NCBI RefSeq assembly: GCF_018323985.1
Contig: NZ_AP024590.1
Coordinates: forward strand, 3,286,001 to 3,350,000
Length of the DNA: 64,000 nucleotides
Direction of reading: 5' to 3'
Source: Enterobacter kobei
Lineage (GTDB): Bacteria; Pseudomonadota; Gammaproteobacteria; Enterobacterales; Enterobacteriaceae
Shown: in pieces, positions 43,026 to 50,986 of the stretch
Layout: every line of letters starts with the position of its first letter
Position numbering within the stretch: the stretch's first letter is position 1
Notes under the pieces: generated by a model
Database searches by the model: none
Seen by the model: only the letters and a program-made list of their open reading frames with translations
What the model was told of the DNA's origin: nothing
Position numbers and translations under genes: made by a program

Positions 43026-44024
43026 ATGGTTTATCAGGCCGATCCTGAACGCTATAAGAAGATGGAGTTCCGGCGCTGTGGGCAAAGCGGATTAAAGCTG
43101 CCAGCGGTATCGCTGGGTCTGTGGCATAACTTTGGCGACGCGACGCTGGTGGAAACCAGCCGCCAGCTCCTGCGCCGGGCGTTTGATCTCGGTATTACCC
43201 ATTTCGATCTCGCCAACAATTACGGTCCACCGCCAGGCTCCGCTGAACGTCACTTTGGCCGTCTCCTGCAGGAAGATTTTAGCCCGTGGCGCGATGAGCT
43301 GATCATCTCCACCAAAGCGGGCTACACCATGTGGGACGGCCCTTACGGCGACTGGGGTTCCCGCAAATATCTGATCGCCAGTCTCGATCAGAGCCTTAAG
43401 CGCATGGGGCTGGAGTACGTGGACATTTTCTATCACCACCGTCCGGATCCGGAAACGCCGCTAAGAGAGACCATGCGCGCGCTGGATCACATCGTGCGCC
43501 AGGGCAAAGCGCTGTACGTGGGCCTGTCTAACTATCCGGCGGACATGGCGCGCGAGGCGATTGATATTCTTAATGACCTCGGCACGCCGTGCCTGATCCA
43601 TCAGCCGAAATATTCAATGTTTGAACGCTGGGTGGAAGACGGCCTGCTGGATGTGCTCAGGGAGAAAGGCGTCGGCAGCATTGCCTTCTCACCACTGGCG
43701 GGCGGACAGCTGACCGACCGCTATTTACAGGGCATCCCCGCGGATTCCCGCGCCGCCAGCGGCAGCCGTTTCCTTAATCCCGATCAGTTAACCGAAGAGA
43801 AGCTGCACAAGGTGCGTCAGTTAAACGATCTGGCACAGAAACGCGGGCAGAAGCTGTCCCAGATGGCACTGGCCTGGGTGCTGCGTGACGACAAAGTGAC
43901 GTCCGTGCTGATCGGCGCCAGTAAAGTGGCGCAGATTGACGACGCGGTGGGCATGCTGGAAAACCGCCATTTCAGCGCCGAGGAATGCGCAGCAATTGAC
44001 AGCATTCTCAATAGCTCAGAATAA
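43026..44024 (+). CDS. Aldo-keto reductase, YghZ/Gpr-like
   Basis: A 332-residue NADPH-dependent aldo-keto reductase close to E. coli YghZ (346, L-glyceraldehyde-3-phosphate reductase) and to Kv-beta-like AKRs. The tetrad is visible: D and Y in DLANNYGPPPGSAE, K in STKAGY, H in IFYHHRPDPE; the cofactor tail is VTSVLIGASK. The start at 43026 after GTGAGGG gives MVYQADPERYKKM, parallel to YghZ. It ends about 14 residues short of YghZ. In K-12 the position between glk and ypeC is occupied by yfeO, so this gene is an accessory occupant. It could reduce methylglyoxal or a sugar-phosphate aldehyde; the substrate is not established. Confidence 0.85.
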   Translation: MVYQADPERYKKMEFRRCGQSGLKLPAVSLGLWHNFGDATLVETSRQLLRRAFDLGITHFDLANNYGPPPGSAERHFGRLLQEDFSPWRDELIISTKAGYTMWDGPYGDWGSRKYLIASLDQSLKRMGLEYVDIFYHHRPDPETPLRETMRALDHIVRQGKALYVGLSNYPADMAREAIDILNDLGTPCLIHQPKYSMFERWVEDGLLDVLREKGVGSIAFSPLAGGQLTDRYLQGIPADSRAASGSRFLNPDQLTEEKLHKVRQLNDLAQKRGQKLSQMALAWVLRDDKVTSVLIGASKVAQIDDAVGMLENRHFSAEECAAIDSILNSSE

Positions 44025-44080
44025 CAGCACTTTTAGCAAATAATGCTCCCCTTCATGATTTAAGAGTTAAACCAATGCAC

Positions 44081-44098
44081 CGGGGCTTTACAGCCCCG
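44081..44098. terminator. Hairpin after the aldo-keto reductase
   Basis: CGGGGCT-TTAC-AGCCCCG followed by TAATATT; a 7-bp GC-rich stem but a poor U-tract. Confidence 0.45.
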
Positions 44099-44148
44099 TA
44101 ATATTGCATTAACAGGCCGTTTCGGCCCCGATCGTGAAGGAGATAAGT

Positions 44149-44487
44149 ATGTTCAGGTCACTGATACTGGCAGCTGTTTTAATGGCGTCTGCCCCGCTGG
44201 TGGCAAATGCCGGCGAAATCACCCTGCTGCCCTCAATAAAATTACAAATTGGCGATCGTGATAATTACGGTAACTACTGGGACGGCGGCCACTGGCGCGA
44301 CCGTGATTACTGGCATAATCACTATCAATGGCGTGAAAACCGCTGGCGTCCACACGATCGCGGCTATCACCGTGGCTGGGATAAACGCAATGCTTACGAG
44401 CGCGGCTATCGAGAAGGCTGGCGCGATCGCGATGACCATCGTGGACCGGGTCGTGGCCATGGCCACGGGCATGGGCATCATCATTAA
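44149..44487 (+). CDS. ypeC: DUF2502 periplasmic protein YpeC
   Basis: A 112-residue secreted protein (E. coli YpeC 108). Signal peptide about 1-22 with cleavage after VANA. The mature part begins GEITLLPSIKLQIGDRD, the DUF2502 hallmark, followed by an arginine-, aspartate-, tyrosine- and tryptophan-rich segment and a His-Gly tail (GRGHGHGHGHHH) with more histidines than in K-12. The start at 44149 follows AAGGAGATAAGT. Function unknown. The His-rich tail and the position next to mntH invite a metal-binding idea, which is inference. Confidence 0.88.
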   Translation: MFRSLILAAVLMASAPLVANAGEITLLPSIKLQIGDRDNYGNYWDGGHWRDRDYWHNHYQWRENRWRPHDRGYHRGWDKRNAYERGYREGWRDRDDHRGPGRGHGHGHGHHH

Positions 44488-44494
44488 TGAATAC

Positions 44495-44531
44495 TAAAAA
44501 GCCCGGCGTAGTCATACGCCGGGCTTTTTAA
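44495..44531. terminator. Bidirectional terminator, ypeC / mntH
   Basis: GCCCGGCGTA-GTCA-TACGCCGGGC, a perfect 10-bp stem with AAAAA on the left and TTTTTA on the right. Confidence 0.9.
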
Positions 44532-44538
44532 TGAAGAC

Positions 44539-45777
44539 TTACAGCCCCATCACCGTTCCCACCAGCAGCCACATATTCAGCACCACCACCAGCAGCACAA
44601 TCAACCAGCCGGTCCGTTTTATCAGCGGCGTGTTGACCAGCTCGCCCATTAGTTTACGGTCACTGGTAAAGACCAGCAGCGGTACCAGCGCCAGCGCGAT
44701 CCCGAAACTCAGTAGCACCTGGCTCATCACCAGAATACGCGTCGGATCAAGTCCCATCATAATGACGATAAACGACGGCATCATCGTCACGGCGCGCCTT
44801 ACCCACAGCGGAATATGAAAGCGAATAAAGCCCTGCATGACCACCTGCCCCGCCAGCGTACCGACCACTGTCGAAGACAGCCCTGCCGCCACCAGACTCA
44901 GACCAAAAATGGTCGCTGCCGCATGGCTCAGCAACGGCTCCAGCGTCAGATAGGCTTCATCGAGATCGGCCACGCCGGTGTGTCCGCTGAAGTGGAATGC
45001 CGCCGCCGCCGTCGCCATCATTGCCAGATTAACGAAGCCGGCAATGGTCATAGCGATCGCCACATCCCATTTGGTGGCCGAATAGCGCTCTTTGCGCGAT
45101 CCACCGTGCAGATGTTGCGTCAACGAAGAGTGCAGATAAATCACGTGCGGCATAATGGTCGCGCCCAGTACGCCCGCGGCAAGAAACACGGCTTCGGTGG
45201 TCGGCAGGCTCGGGATCAGCATCCCTTTACCTAAAGCCGCCAGTTTCGGCTGGGAGAAAAATAGCTCAACAATATAAGCCGCCGCCACAAACAGCAGCAG
45301 ACCGCCGATGACTTTCTCCAGCGGTTTTTGCCCGCGTTTTTGCAGCATCAGGATCAGGAAGGTGGCGATACCCGTCAGCACCGCGCCCTGAAGCAGCGAC
45401 ACGCCGAGCAGTAATTTAAAGCCGATCGCCGCGCCGATAAATTCAGCGAGATCTGTCGCCATGGCGATGATTTCCGCCTGCACCCAGTAAAACCAGACCA
45501 GCGGGCGCGGATAGTGATCGCGGATTTGTTCGGCGAGATTTTTGCCGGTAGCGATGCCCAGTTTAGCCGAGAGGATCTGGATAAGCATCGCCATCATGTT
45601 GGCCCAGACCACCACCCACAGCAGCTGGTAGCCGAAACTGGCACCAGCCTGAATATTGGTGGCAAAGTTGCCCGGGTCGATATAACCGATAGCAGCAACG
45701 AACGCAGGTCCCATTAATGCGAACCTAAGCTTGCGCGCCGCACGACCACTGTTACTCTCAACGCGACTGTCGTTCAT
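44539..45777 (-). CDS. mntH: Manganese/proton symporter MntH (Nramp)
   Basis: A 412-residue Nramp transporter, the length of E. coli MntH, with eleven predicted membrane segments. The metal-site motif DPGN is in TM1 (GYIDPGNFATN) and the TM6 motif ATIMPHVIYLHSS is intact. It imports Mn(II), and Fe(II) less well, with protons. MntR- and Fur-type boxes lie directly upstream. Manganese entry links with the OxyR peroxide genes ahpCF/dsbG in the same window, since Mn protects mononuclear iron enzymes under peroxide stress. Confidence 0.97.
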   Translation of the reverse strand: MNDSRVESNSGRAARKLRFALMGPAFVAAIGYIDPGNFATNIQAGASFGYQLLWVVVWANMMAMLIQILSAKLGIATGKNLAEQIRDHYPRPLVWFYWVQAEIIAMATDLAEFIGAAIGFKLLLGVSLLQGAVLTGIATFLILMLQKRGQKPLEKVIGGLLLFVAAAYIVELFFSQPKLAALGKGMLIPSLPTTEAVFLAAGVLGATIMPHVIYLHSSLTQHLHGGSRKERYSATKWDVAIAMTIAGFVNLAMMATAAAAFHFSGHTGVADLDEAYLTLEPLLSHAAATIFGLSLVAAGLSSTVVGTLAGQVVMQGFIRFHIPLWVRRAVTMMPSFIVIMMGLDPTRILVMSQVLLSFGIALALVPLLVFTSDRKLMGELVNTPLIKRTGWLIVLLVVVLNMWLLVGTVMGL

Positions 45778-45787
45778 TCATGCCTCT

Positions 45788-45807
45788 GATATAGCCTTTG
45801 CTATGTT
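45788..45807 (-). promoter_or_regulatory. MntR box of mntH
   Basis: Minus strand AACATAGCAAAGGCTATATC, nearly the palindrome AACATAGCAAAGGCTATGTT described for E. coli mntH. It ends 10 bp before the start codon. Confidence 0.75.
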
Positions 45808-45816
45808 TCATGCTAA

Positions 45817-45835
45817 CAAAATGAGAATGATTATC
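45817..45835 (-). promoter_or_regulatory. Fur box of mntH
   Basis: The 19-bp window matches 15 of 19 positions of GATAATGATAATCATTATC, with right half AATGATTATC. Fur represses mntH in E. coli. Confidence 0.65.
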
Positions 45836-46016
45836 AAGATCACCTGATTTGTTTAGACTGATTGTTCTGATAGCCCGGAACGATAGCCGGAAAGAATGTT
45901 GATCGCGGGAAGGTGCTCTTAACATTTGCCCCATCAATTCGTTAAAAGCTTAGCAGCAAAATTTGCCTCTTCGCACCTTTACGTAACATAACAGAAATGT
46001 ATGTTTGATCACTATT

Positions 46017-46047
46017 TTTGAGATTCGTCACAGGTAGTTACTATAGT
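46017..46047 (+). promoter_or_regulatory. nupC promoter with CRP-like site
   Basis: TTGAGA (46018-46023), 18-bp spacer and TATAGT (46042-46047). Overlapping it is TTTGA-GATTCG-TCACA (46017-46032), 9 of 10 to the CRP consensus. CRP and CytR control nupC in E. coli. With this -10 the CRP centre falls nearer than the classical -41, so the real start may be a little further downstream. The rest of the 350-bp gap to mntH holds the MntR and Fur boxes. Confidence 0.6.
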
Positions 46048-46127
46048 GTGTTATTGATCTCGTTTTCTTTACGCTTGTTGCATAGAATGTGCACGGAAAT
46101 TAAACCTGCCTCATATTTGGAGCAAAT

Positions 46128-47315
46128 ATGTCCCGCGTTCTTCACTTTGTTCTGGCGCTTGCCGTTGTGGCGTTGCTTGCGTTGTTGTTAAGCAGCGACC
46201 GCAAAAAAATTCGCATTCGCTTTGTTATTCAGCTTCTTGTCATTGAAGTTTTACTGGCCTGGTTCTTCCTGAACTCTGACGTGGGTCTGGGCTTTGTAAA
46301 AGGCTTCTCCGAAATGTTTGAAAAACTGCTCGGATTCGCCAATGAAGGGACAAACTTCGTCTTCGGCAAAATGAATGATGAAGGCCTGGCATTCTTCTTC
46401 CTGAAAGTGCTGTGCCCTATCGTCTTTATTTCTGCGTTGATCGGTATTCTGCAACACATTCGTGTGCTGCCGATTGTGATCCGTGCCATTGGTACCGTGC
46501 TGTCAAAAGTAAACGGTATGGGCAAACTGGAATCCTTCAACGCCGTCAGCTCGTTGATTCTGGGGCAATCTGAAAACTTTATCGCCTATAAAGATATCCT
46601 CGGCAATATGTCCCGTAACCGCATGTACACCATGGCGGCCACGGCGATGTCTACCGTGTCGATGTCCATCGTGGGCGCGTACATGACCATGCTGCAACCG
46701 AAGTACGTTGTCGCTGCGCTGGTTCTCAACATGTTCAGTACCTTTATCGTGCTGTCCCTCATCAACCCGTACCGCGTCGATGAGAAAGAAGAAAACCTGC
46801 AAATGGCTAACCTGCACGAAGGCCAGAGCTTCTTTGAAATGCTGGGTGAGTACATTCTGGCAGGCTTTAAAGTGGCGATTATCGTGGCAGCGATGCTGAT
46901 TGGTTTTATTGCCTTGATTTCCGCGCTGAACGCCTTGTTTGCGACCGTGTTCGGCATCTCCTTCCAGGACATCCTCGGTTACATCTTCTACCCGGTCGCC
47001 TGGGTGATGGGTGTGCCGGCGCATGAAGCCTTGCAGGTTGGCAGCATCATGGCTACCAAACTGGTGTCTAACGAATTCGTGGCGATGATGGACCTGCAGA
47101 AAATTGCCGGCACTATCTCTCCGCGCGCCGAAGGCATCCTCTCCGTGTTCCTCGTCTCCTTCGCTAACTTCTCGTCCATCGGTATCATCGCGGGCGCGAT
47201 CAAAGGTCTGAACGAAGAACAGGGCAACGTGGTGTCACGTTTCGGTCTGAAACTGGTCTACGGCTCTACGCTGGTCAGTATCCTGTCCGCGTCCATCGCC
47301 GCACTGGTGCTGTAA
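46128..47315 (+). CDS. nupC: Nucleoside/proton symporter NupC
   Basis: A 395-residue concentrative nucleoside transporter (E. coli NupC 400). N-terminal membrane helices, then the CNT core: SSLILGQSENFIAYKD (substrate-site GQSE/N motif), MSTVSMSIVGAYM, and GVPAHEALQVGSIMATKLVSNEFVA with the second conserved asparagine/glutamate motif. It imports pyrimidine and adenine nucleosides with H+. The start MSRVLHFVLALAVVALLAL follows TTGGAGCAAAT. Together with XapB in the same window it supplies nucleosides. Confidence 0.95.
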   Translation: MSRVLHFVLALAVVALLALLLSSDRKKIRIRFVIQLLVIEVLLAWFFLNSDVGLGFVKGFSEMFEKLLGFANEGTNFVFGKMNDEGLAFFFLKVLCPIVFISALIGILQHIRVLPIVIRAIGTVLSKVNGMGKLESFNAVSSLILGQSENFIAYKDILGNMSRNRMYTMAATAMSTVSMSIVGAYMTMLQPKYVVAALVLNMFSTFIVLSLINPYRVDEKEENLQMANLHEGQSFFEMLGEYILAGFKVAIIVAAMLIGFIALISALNALFATVFGISFQDILGYIFYPVAWVMGVPAHEALQVGSIMATKLVSNEFVAMMDLQKIAGTISPRAEGILSVFLVSFANFSSIGIIAGAIKGLNEEQGNVVSRFGLKLVYGSTLVSILSASIAALVL

Positions 47316-47326
47316 TTCTGTTGTGA

Positions 47327-47358
47327 TAAAAAAACCGGGCACGTCCCGGTTTTTTTAT
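47327..47358. terminator. Bidirectional terminator, nupC / pdeA
   Basis: ACCGGG-CACGT-CCCGGT with seven A before and seven T after. Confidence 0.88.
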
Positions 47359-49542
47359 TTACTCGCCAAGCGGCTGCGGTTTCCCCAGTAAATATCCCTG
47401 CAAATACCCAACGCCCAGCCCCAGCAGCACGTCGCGCTGCGCAGCCGTTTCCACGTATTCCGCCACCACAGTCATCGATTTTGCTTTCGCCAGGGTACAA
47501 ATTGCCTGCACGATCATCGCATCCAGCGGGTCATGCTCGATCTCTTTTACGAAGGCACCATCAATTTTAATGATATCGGCGTGCAGACGCTTTAAGCGCT
47601 CGAAGTTCGCGTAGCCCGTGCCGAAATCATCAATGGCGATTTTGAAACCAAAATCCCGCAGCTGACGCAGGTTTTGCAGGCTGGTGCCCGCATCAGAGAA
47701 TGCCTGTTCTTCGGTGATTTCAATGATGATGCACTGCGGCGATATCCCGTAGCGGGTAAAGAGCGCCATAATGTCGCTGGCCGCCGTTTTTTGCATCAGC
47801 GTCATGGGCATCAGGTTGACGGAGAATCGGGGTGCATTACCAGGTACCGGATGGGCACGTACCCAGCGTAACAGGGTTTCCACCACCAGCATGTCAAAGC
47901 GCGGACTGAGATTAAAGCGGGCAATAACCGGGATGAAACGATCCGGGGTAATGATTTCATCGTCGCAGACCAGTCGGGTCAGGATCTCATGATAGCCACT
48001 GCCGTCCGCTTTGAGGATAGGCTGGGCATACAGCGCCAGGCTACCCTCTTCCAGCGCGCGCTTCACTTTGTTGAGCATCAGCACTTGCTCGGTGGTCTGG
48101 TCAGAAACCGTCTCACTACTTTGCGTCAGCGCCAGCACGCGCTGCGCTATACAGGCTTGCTCGGCAAGCCAGCTCAGCTGTCCCAGCGTGTGATGCAGCG
48201 CTTCACCCGTCCCCTCTATAACGCCCCATGAGGCACCAAATTCGATCTCCAGCGCTGTATCATGCCAGTAGATTTTACGGCTATTGAGATGATCCACCAT
48301 ATGCTGCAAACGAACTTCCGGCGCCTGCCCGTCTAGCACCAGCAGCAGTTCACTTCCCGGCAGGCGGAACAGCTTCTCGTTAGCCCTCATCAGCGGTTGC
48401 AGGTCACGGGTGATGGCGCGCTTGCAATGAATGCGCATCATCATGCCGTAGTGACGGCTTAAAAATTCCAGATTATGCAAATGCAAACAGCACACCACGG
48501 CATGAGGATGCTCTTCCAGATGTTGCTCAAAGGCGCGTAAGTTAGGCAAACCGCTAAGGGGATCTGTCAACGCCTGTGACTTCCATAACCGCCTGAGCCA
48601 CTCGCTGCGACGGTAAATGTGCGCCATATAGATGATGCATATGGTCACGGCGATCAGTACCGACAGCACAAACGCCAGGGAATAATCACTGCCGACGCCG
48701 TGCAGGAAATTGCGGTTATAGGCGACCAGAAACCATGCGGTGATGCCCCAGCTTAAGGCAATGAGTTGCGGGGAGAATTCACGCACCGCTACCATAAAGA
48801 GTATGAATACAATCGGCACCAGATAGCCGGCAATATATTCTGCCTGAATAGGTGCACAGAGTATGATCAGAATAAAACTTAAAGCCAACAACCAACTAAC
48901 AGTAAAAACACGTTTACGCAATAAAAAAATGGGCTGAATGCTGCGGCGCCAGAATGCACGCGCATAATGCGGATTGACGATCATGCGTAACGGATAATAG
49001 AACAGGAGCGTAAAAATCAGGACGGCGATGATCAGGCTTTGAATATCAATAATGTGATAAATAAAGGCCCCTCGCTCGGGAAAGCTGGAAAGCGAAATTG
49101 GATAATCAAACCACCGATCAGAAATATACATTAAGAATTTAATACCGGCAGGTGCGAAAAGTCCTAACCAGAATATGCGCACGACCATGTTTTCATTTGG
49201 AAAATTGTAGCGCCAGCGACGGCCAAGCCGCCAGCGCACCACGGTGCAGGCCAGCACCACCGGGGCAATCTGGCAAAATAGCAGTAACAGCCCCTCGCGG
49301 ACGGTGAGATCCATCAGCCAGCTATTAACGACCGCAAAACTTAATACTACCGGCACTATCCCGCGCCTGCCAAAAATAAGAATAATCGCCAGCATGGCAC
49401 TTAATGGCAGCCAGGCAAGAAAAGTATCACCAGAATTTATTAACGCTGTTGGTGAAAGAAATCGGGAAATTGTTACAGCCGCGAGACAAAGAATGAAGGC
49501 AAGTAAGAATTGTGTTACATGCTTAAAGAGATTAATTTTCAT
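47359..49542 (-). CDS. pdeA: MASE1-GGDEF-EAL cyclic-di-GMP phosphodiesterase PdeA (YfeA)
   Basis: A 727-residue inner-membrane protein (E. coli PdeA 729). MASE1-type sensor of about eight membrane helices (1-325), a degenerate GGDEF domain (about 335-480; the A-site GGDEF reads LPGSE), and an EAL domain (about 490-727). In the EAL domain the signature reads EIL followed by TR; the metal and catalytic residues are otherwise present: VNLM, IIIEITEE, DDFGTG, KIDGAF, VAEYVET and GYLQGYLLGKP. So it should hydrolyse c-di-GMP but not make it. It lies next to two tRNA-Ala genes, as in K-12. Confidence 0.93.
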   Translation of the reverse strand: MKINLFKHVTQFLLAFILCLAAVTISRFLSPTALINSGDTFLAWLPLSAMLAIILIFGRRGIVPVVLSFAVVNSWLMDLTVREGLLLLFCQIAPVVLACTVVRWRLGRRWRYNFPNENMVVRIFWLGLFAPAGIKFLMYISDRWFDYPISLSSFPERGAFIYHIIDIQSLIIAVLIFTLLFYYPLRMIVNPHYARAFWRRSIQPIFLLRKRVFTVSWLLALSFILIILCAPIQAEYIAGYLVPIVFILFMVAVREFSPQLIALSWGITAWFLVAYNRNFLHGVGSDYSLAFVLSVLIAVTICIIYMAHIYRRSEWLRRLWKSQALTDPLSGLPNLRAFEQHLEEHPHAVVCCLHLHNLEFLSRHYGMMMRIHCKRAITRDLQPLMRANEKLFRLPGSELLLVLDGQAPEVRLQHMVDHLNSRKIYWHDTALEIEFGASWGVIEGTGEALHHTLGQLSWLAEQACIAQRVLALTQSSETVSDQTTEQVLMLNKVKRALEEGSLALYAQPILKADGSGYHEILTRLVCDDEIITPDRFIPVIARFNLSPRFDMLVVETLLRWVRAHPVPGNAPRFSVNLMPMTLMQKTAASDIMALFTRYGISPQCIIIEITEEQAFSDAGTSLQNLRQLRDFGFKIAIDDFGTGYANFERLKRLHADIIKIDGAFVKEIEHDPLDAMIVQAICTLAKAKSMTVVAEYVETAAQRDVLLGLGVGYLQGYLLGKPQPLGE

Positions 49543-49727
49543 TATGTTTACGGGGTTATTCTCACGGGCGGCAGTGGTACGGGATCAAATAATAGGTTTA
49601 TTCTCATAAGCAGGCAAGTTTAAGGTGAAATATAAATACGACAATATAATAAACGTACTTATTCAGGAATTATCCTGGATAAAGAGAGTAGAAGGACGTA
49701 ACAACAACGGGGTACTGTACCGCAGGC

Positions 49728-49758
49728 ATAAAAAAACCCCCGCCACAGGCGAGGGTTC
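49728..49758 (-). terminator. Terminator after the tRNA-Ala pair
   Basis: On the minus strand CCCTCGCC-TGT-GGCGGGGG followed by seven T; one G-U pair in an 8-bp stem. Confidence 0.8.
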
Positions 49759-49764
49759 AAATTT

Positions 49765-49840
<76 letters not shown>

Positions 49841-49880
49841 ACAATGTTGTTTACGCACCAAATCTGTTGGGATCAGAATT

Positions 49881-49956
<76 letters not shown>

Positions 49957-49988
49957 AATGCGTAAAGCGTGTCGTGTTGACGGGCGGC

Positions 49989-50017
49989 ATAATATGAATT
50001 CCGCCGCGAGGTGTCAA
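49989..50017 (-). promoter_or_regulatory. Promoter of the tRNA-Ala pair
   Basis: Minus strand TTGACA (50017-50012), exactly 17 bp, TATTAT (49994-49989), then the GC-rich discriminator GCCGCCCG typical of stringently controlled stable RNA promoters. Confidence 0.85.
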
Positions 50018-50173
50018 CGGCAAAATCAGTAAGCCCCGCTCAATCGCTGAAAAAGCAGTCAAAAGAATGACATTGCGAGGCGGCTCGCAAGCGTTAGTTA
50101 AACCCGTCACACTTTCCTGTTAAAGGGTGCTATAAGATGAACCACTAATCCCTACATCTCCTCAGGAAATTGC

Positions 50174-50536
50174 ATGATCAAGGAACGGATGACGCCGGAT
50201 GAGCTCGCCAGACTCACGGGATACAGTCGCCAGACCATCAATAAATGGGTGCGTAAAGAAGGCTGGGTTACCTCACCTAAGCCAGGCGTTCAGGGCGGAA
50301 AAGCCCGTCTGGTACATATCAATGAGCAGGTGCGGGAGTTTATACGCAACGCGCGCCGCGCAATCGATGCCAGTATCAGTGACGATATTGCCGATACTGA
50401 GCCCTCGCTGGAAGCGCTGTTAATGACGCTGGCTAAGGAAATGACCCCGACCGAACAAAAACAGCTCACCTCCTTGCTGCTACGCGAGGGTATCAGCGGC
50501 TTATTACTACGGCTCGGTCTGCGCGACCGGAATTAA
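50174..50536 (+). CDS. yfeC: YfeC family DNA-binding protein
   Basis: A 120-residue protein with an N-terminal helix-turn-helix of the putative excisionase/MerR-like type (MTPDELARLTGYSRQTINKWVRKEGW, split here as TPDELARLTGYSRQT and INKWVRKEGW) and a basic middle (KPGVQGGKARLVHINEQV). The C-terminal half (EMTPTEQKQLTSLLLREG) is a helical dimerisation-like segment. E. coli YfeC is about 114-119 residues. It is a paralogue of the next gene yfeD, one base apart. Target genes unknown. Confidence 0.87.
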   Translation: MIKERMTPDELARLTGYSRQTINKWVRKEGWVTSPKPGVQGGKARLVHINEQVREFIRNARRAIDASISDDIADTEPSLEALLMTLAKEMTPTEQKQLTSLLLREGISGLLLRLGLRDRN

Positions 50537-50537
50537 T

Positions 50538-50936
50538 ATGATGAAAATACCTGATAAATTAACCACTGAAGAGCTGGCTGCTTTTGTGGATATGACAAAA
50601 CAAACGGTGAATCGCTGGATCCGCAGATACGGCTGGCAGACCAAAAAGATCCCCGGTGTGAAAGGCGGACGAGGACGGCAAATCCTCATTGATGAAAACG
50701 TAGTGGCATTTATTGAGCAACTGCCCAAATTTCGCCATCTTACCGCCGGGCGCTCGCTGGCTGAACCGGCTGCCGCTAATGGTAACCTGTCGGCCCCGAT
50801 GCGTCAGATTATCAGCGTCCTGCAAACGATGACGCCTTCTGAAGAAGCGCAACTGGATCGGCTATTGAAGAGAAACGGATTGCAGTACATGTTAAGCCGC
50901 CTCGACATCAAAGAGACAAGCCCGCAAAACACATAA
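50538..50936 (+). CDS. yfeD: YfeD family DNA-binding protein
   Basis: A 132-residue paralogue of YfeC: helix-turn-helix TTEELAAFVDMTKQTVNRW (about 8-30), basic PGVKGGRGRQILIDENV, and a C-terminal helical segment TMTPSEEAQLDRLLKRNGL. E. coli YfeD has 130 residues. Two in-frame ATG codons start the gene; the second would shorten it by one residue. The tandem yfeC-yfeD arrangement looks like an ancient duplication. It is convergent with gltX. Confidence 0.87.
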   Translation: MMKIPDKLTTEELAAFVDMTKQTVNRWIRRYGWQTKKIPGVKGGRGRQILIDENVVAFIEQLPKFRHLTAGRSLAEPAAANGNLSAPMRQIISVLQTMTPSEEAQLDRLLKRNGLQYMLSRLDIKETSPQNT

Positions 50937-50970
50937 CAAAACGGCAGGATAATCCTGCCGTTCGCTTTTA
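50937..50970. terminator. Bidirectional terminator, yfeD / gltX
   Basis: AACGGCAGGA-TAA-TCCTGCCGTT, a perfect 10-bp stem, with AAAA to the left and TTCGCTTTT to the right. Confidence 0.85.
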
Positions 50971-50986
50971 CGCTGACCCGAAAGAA

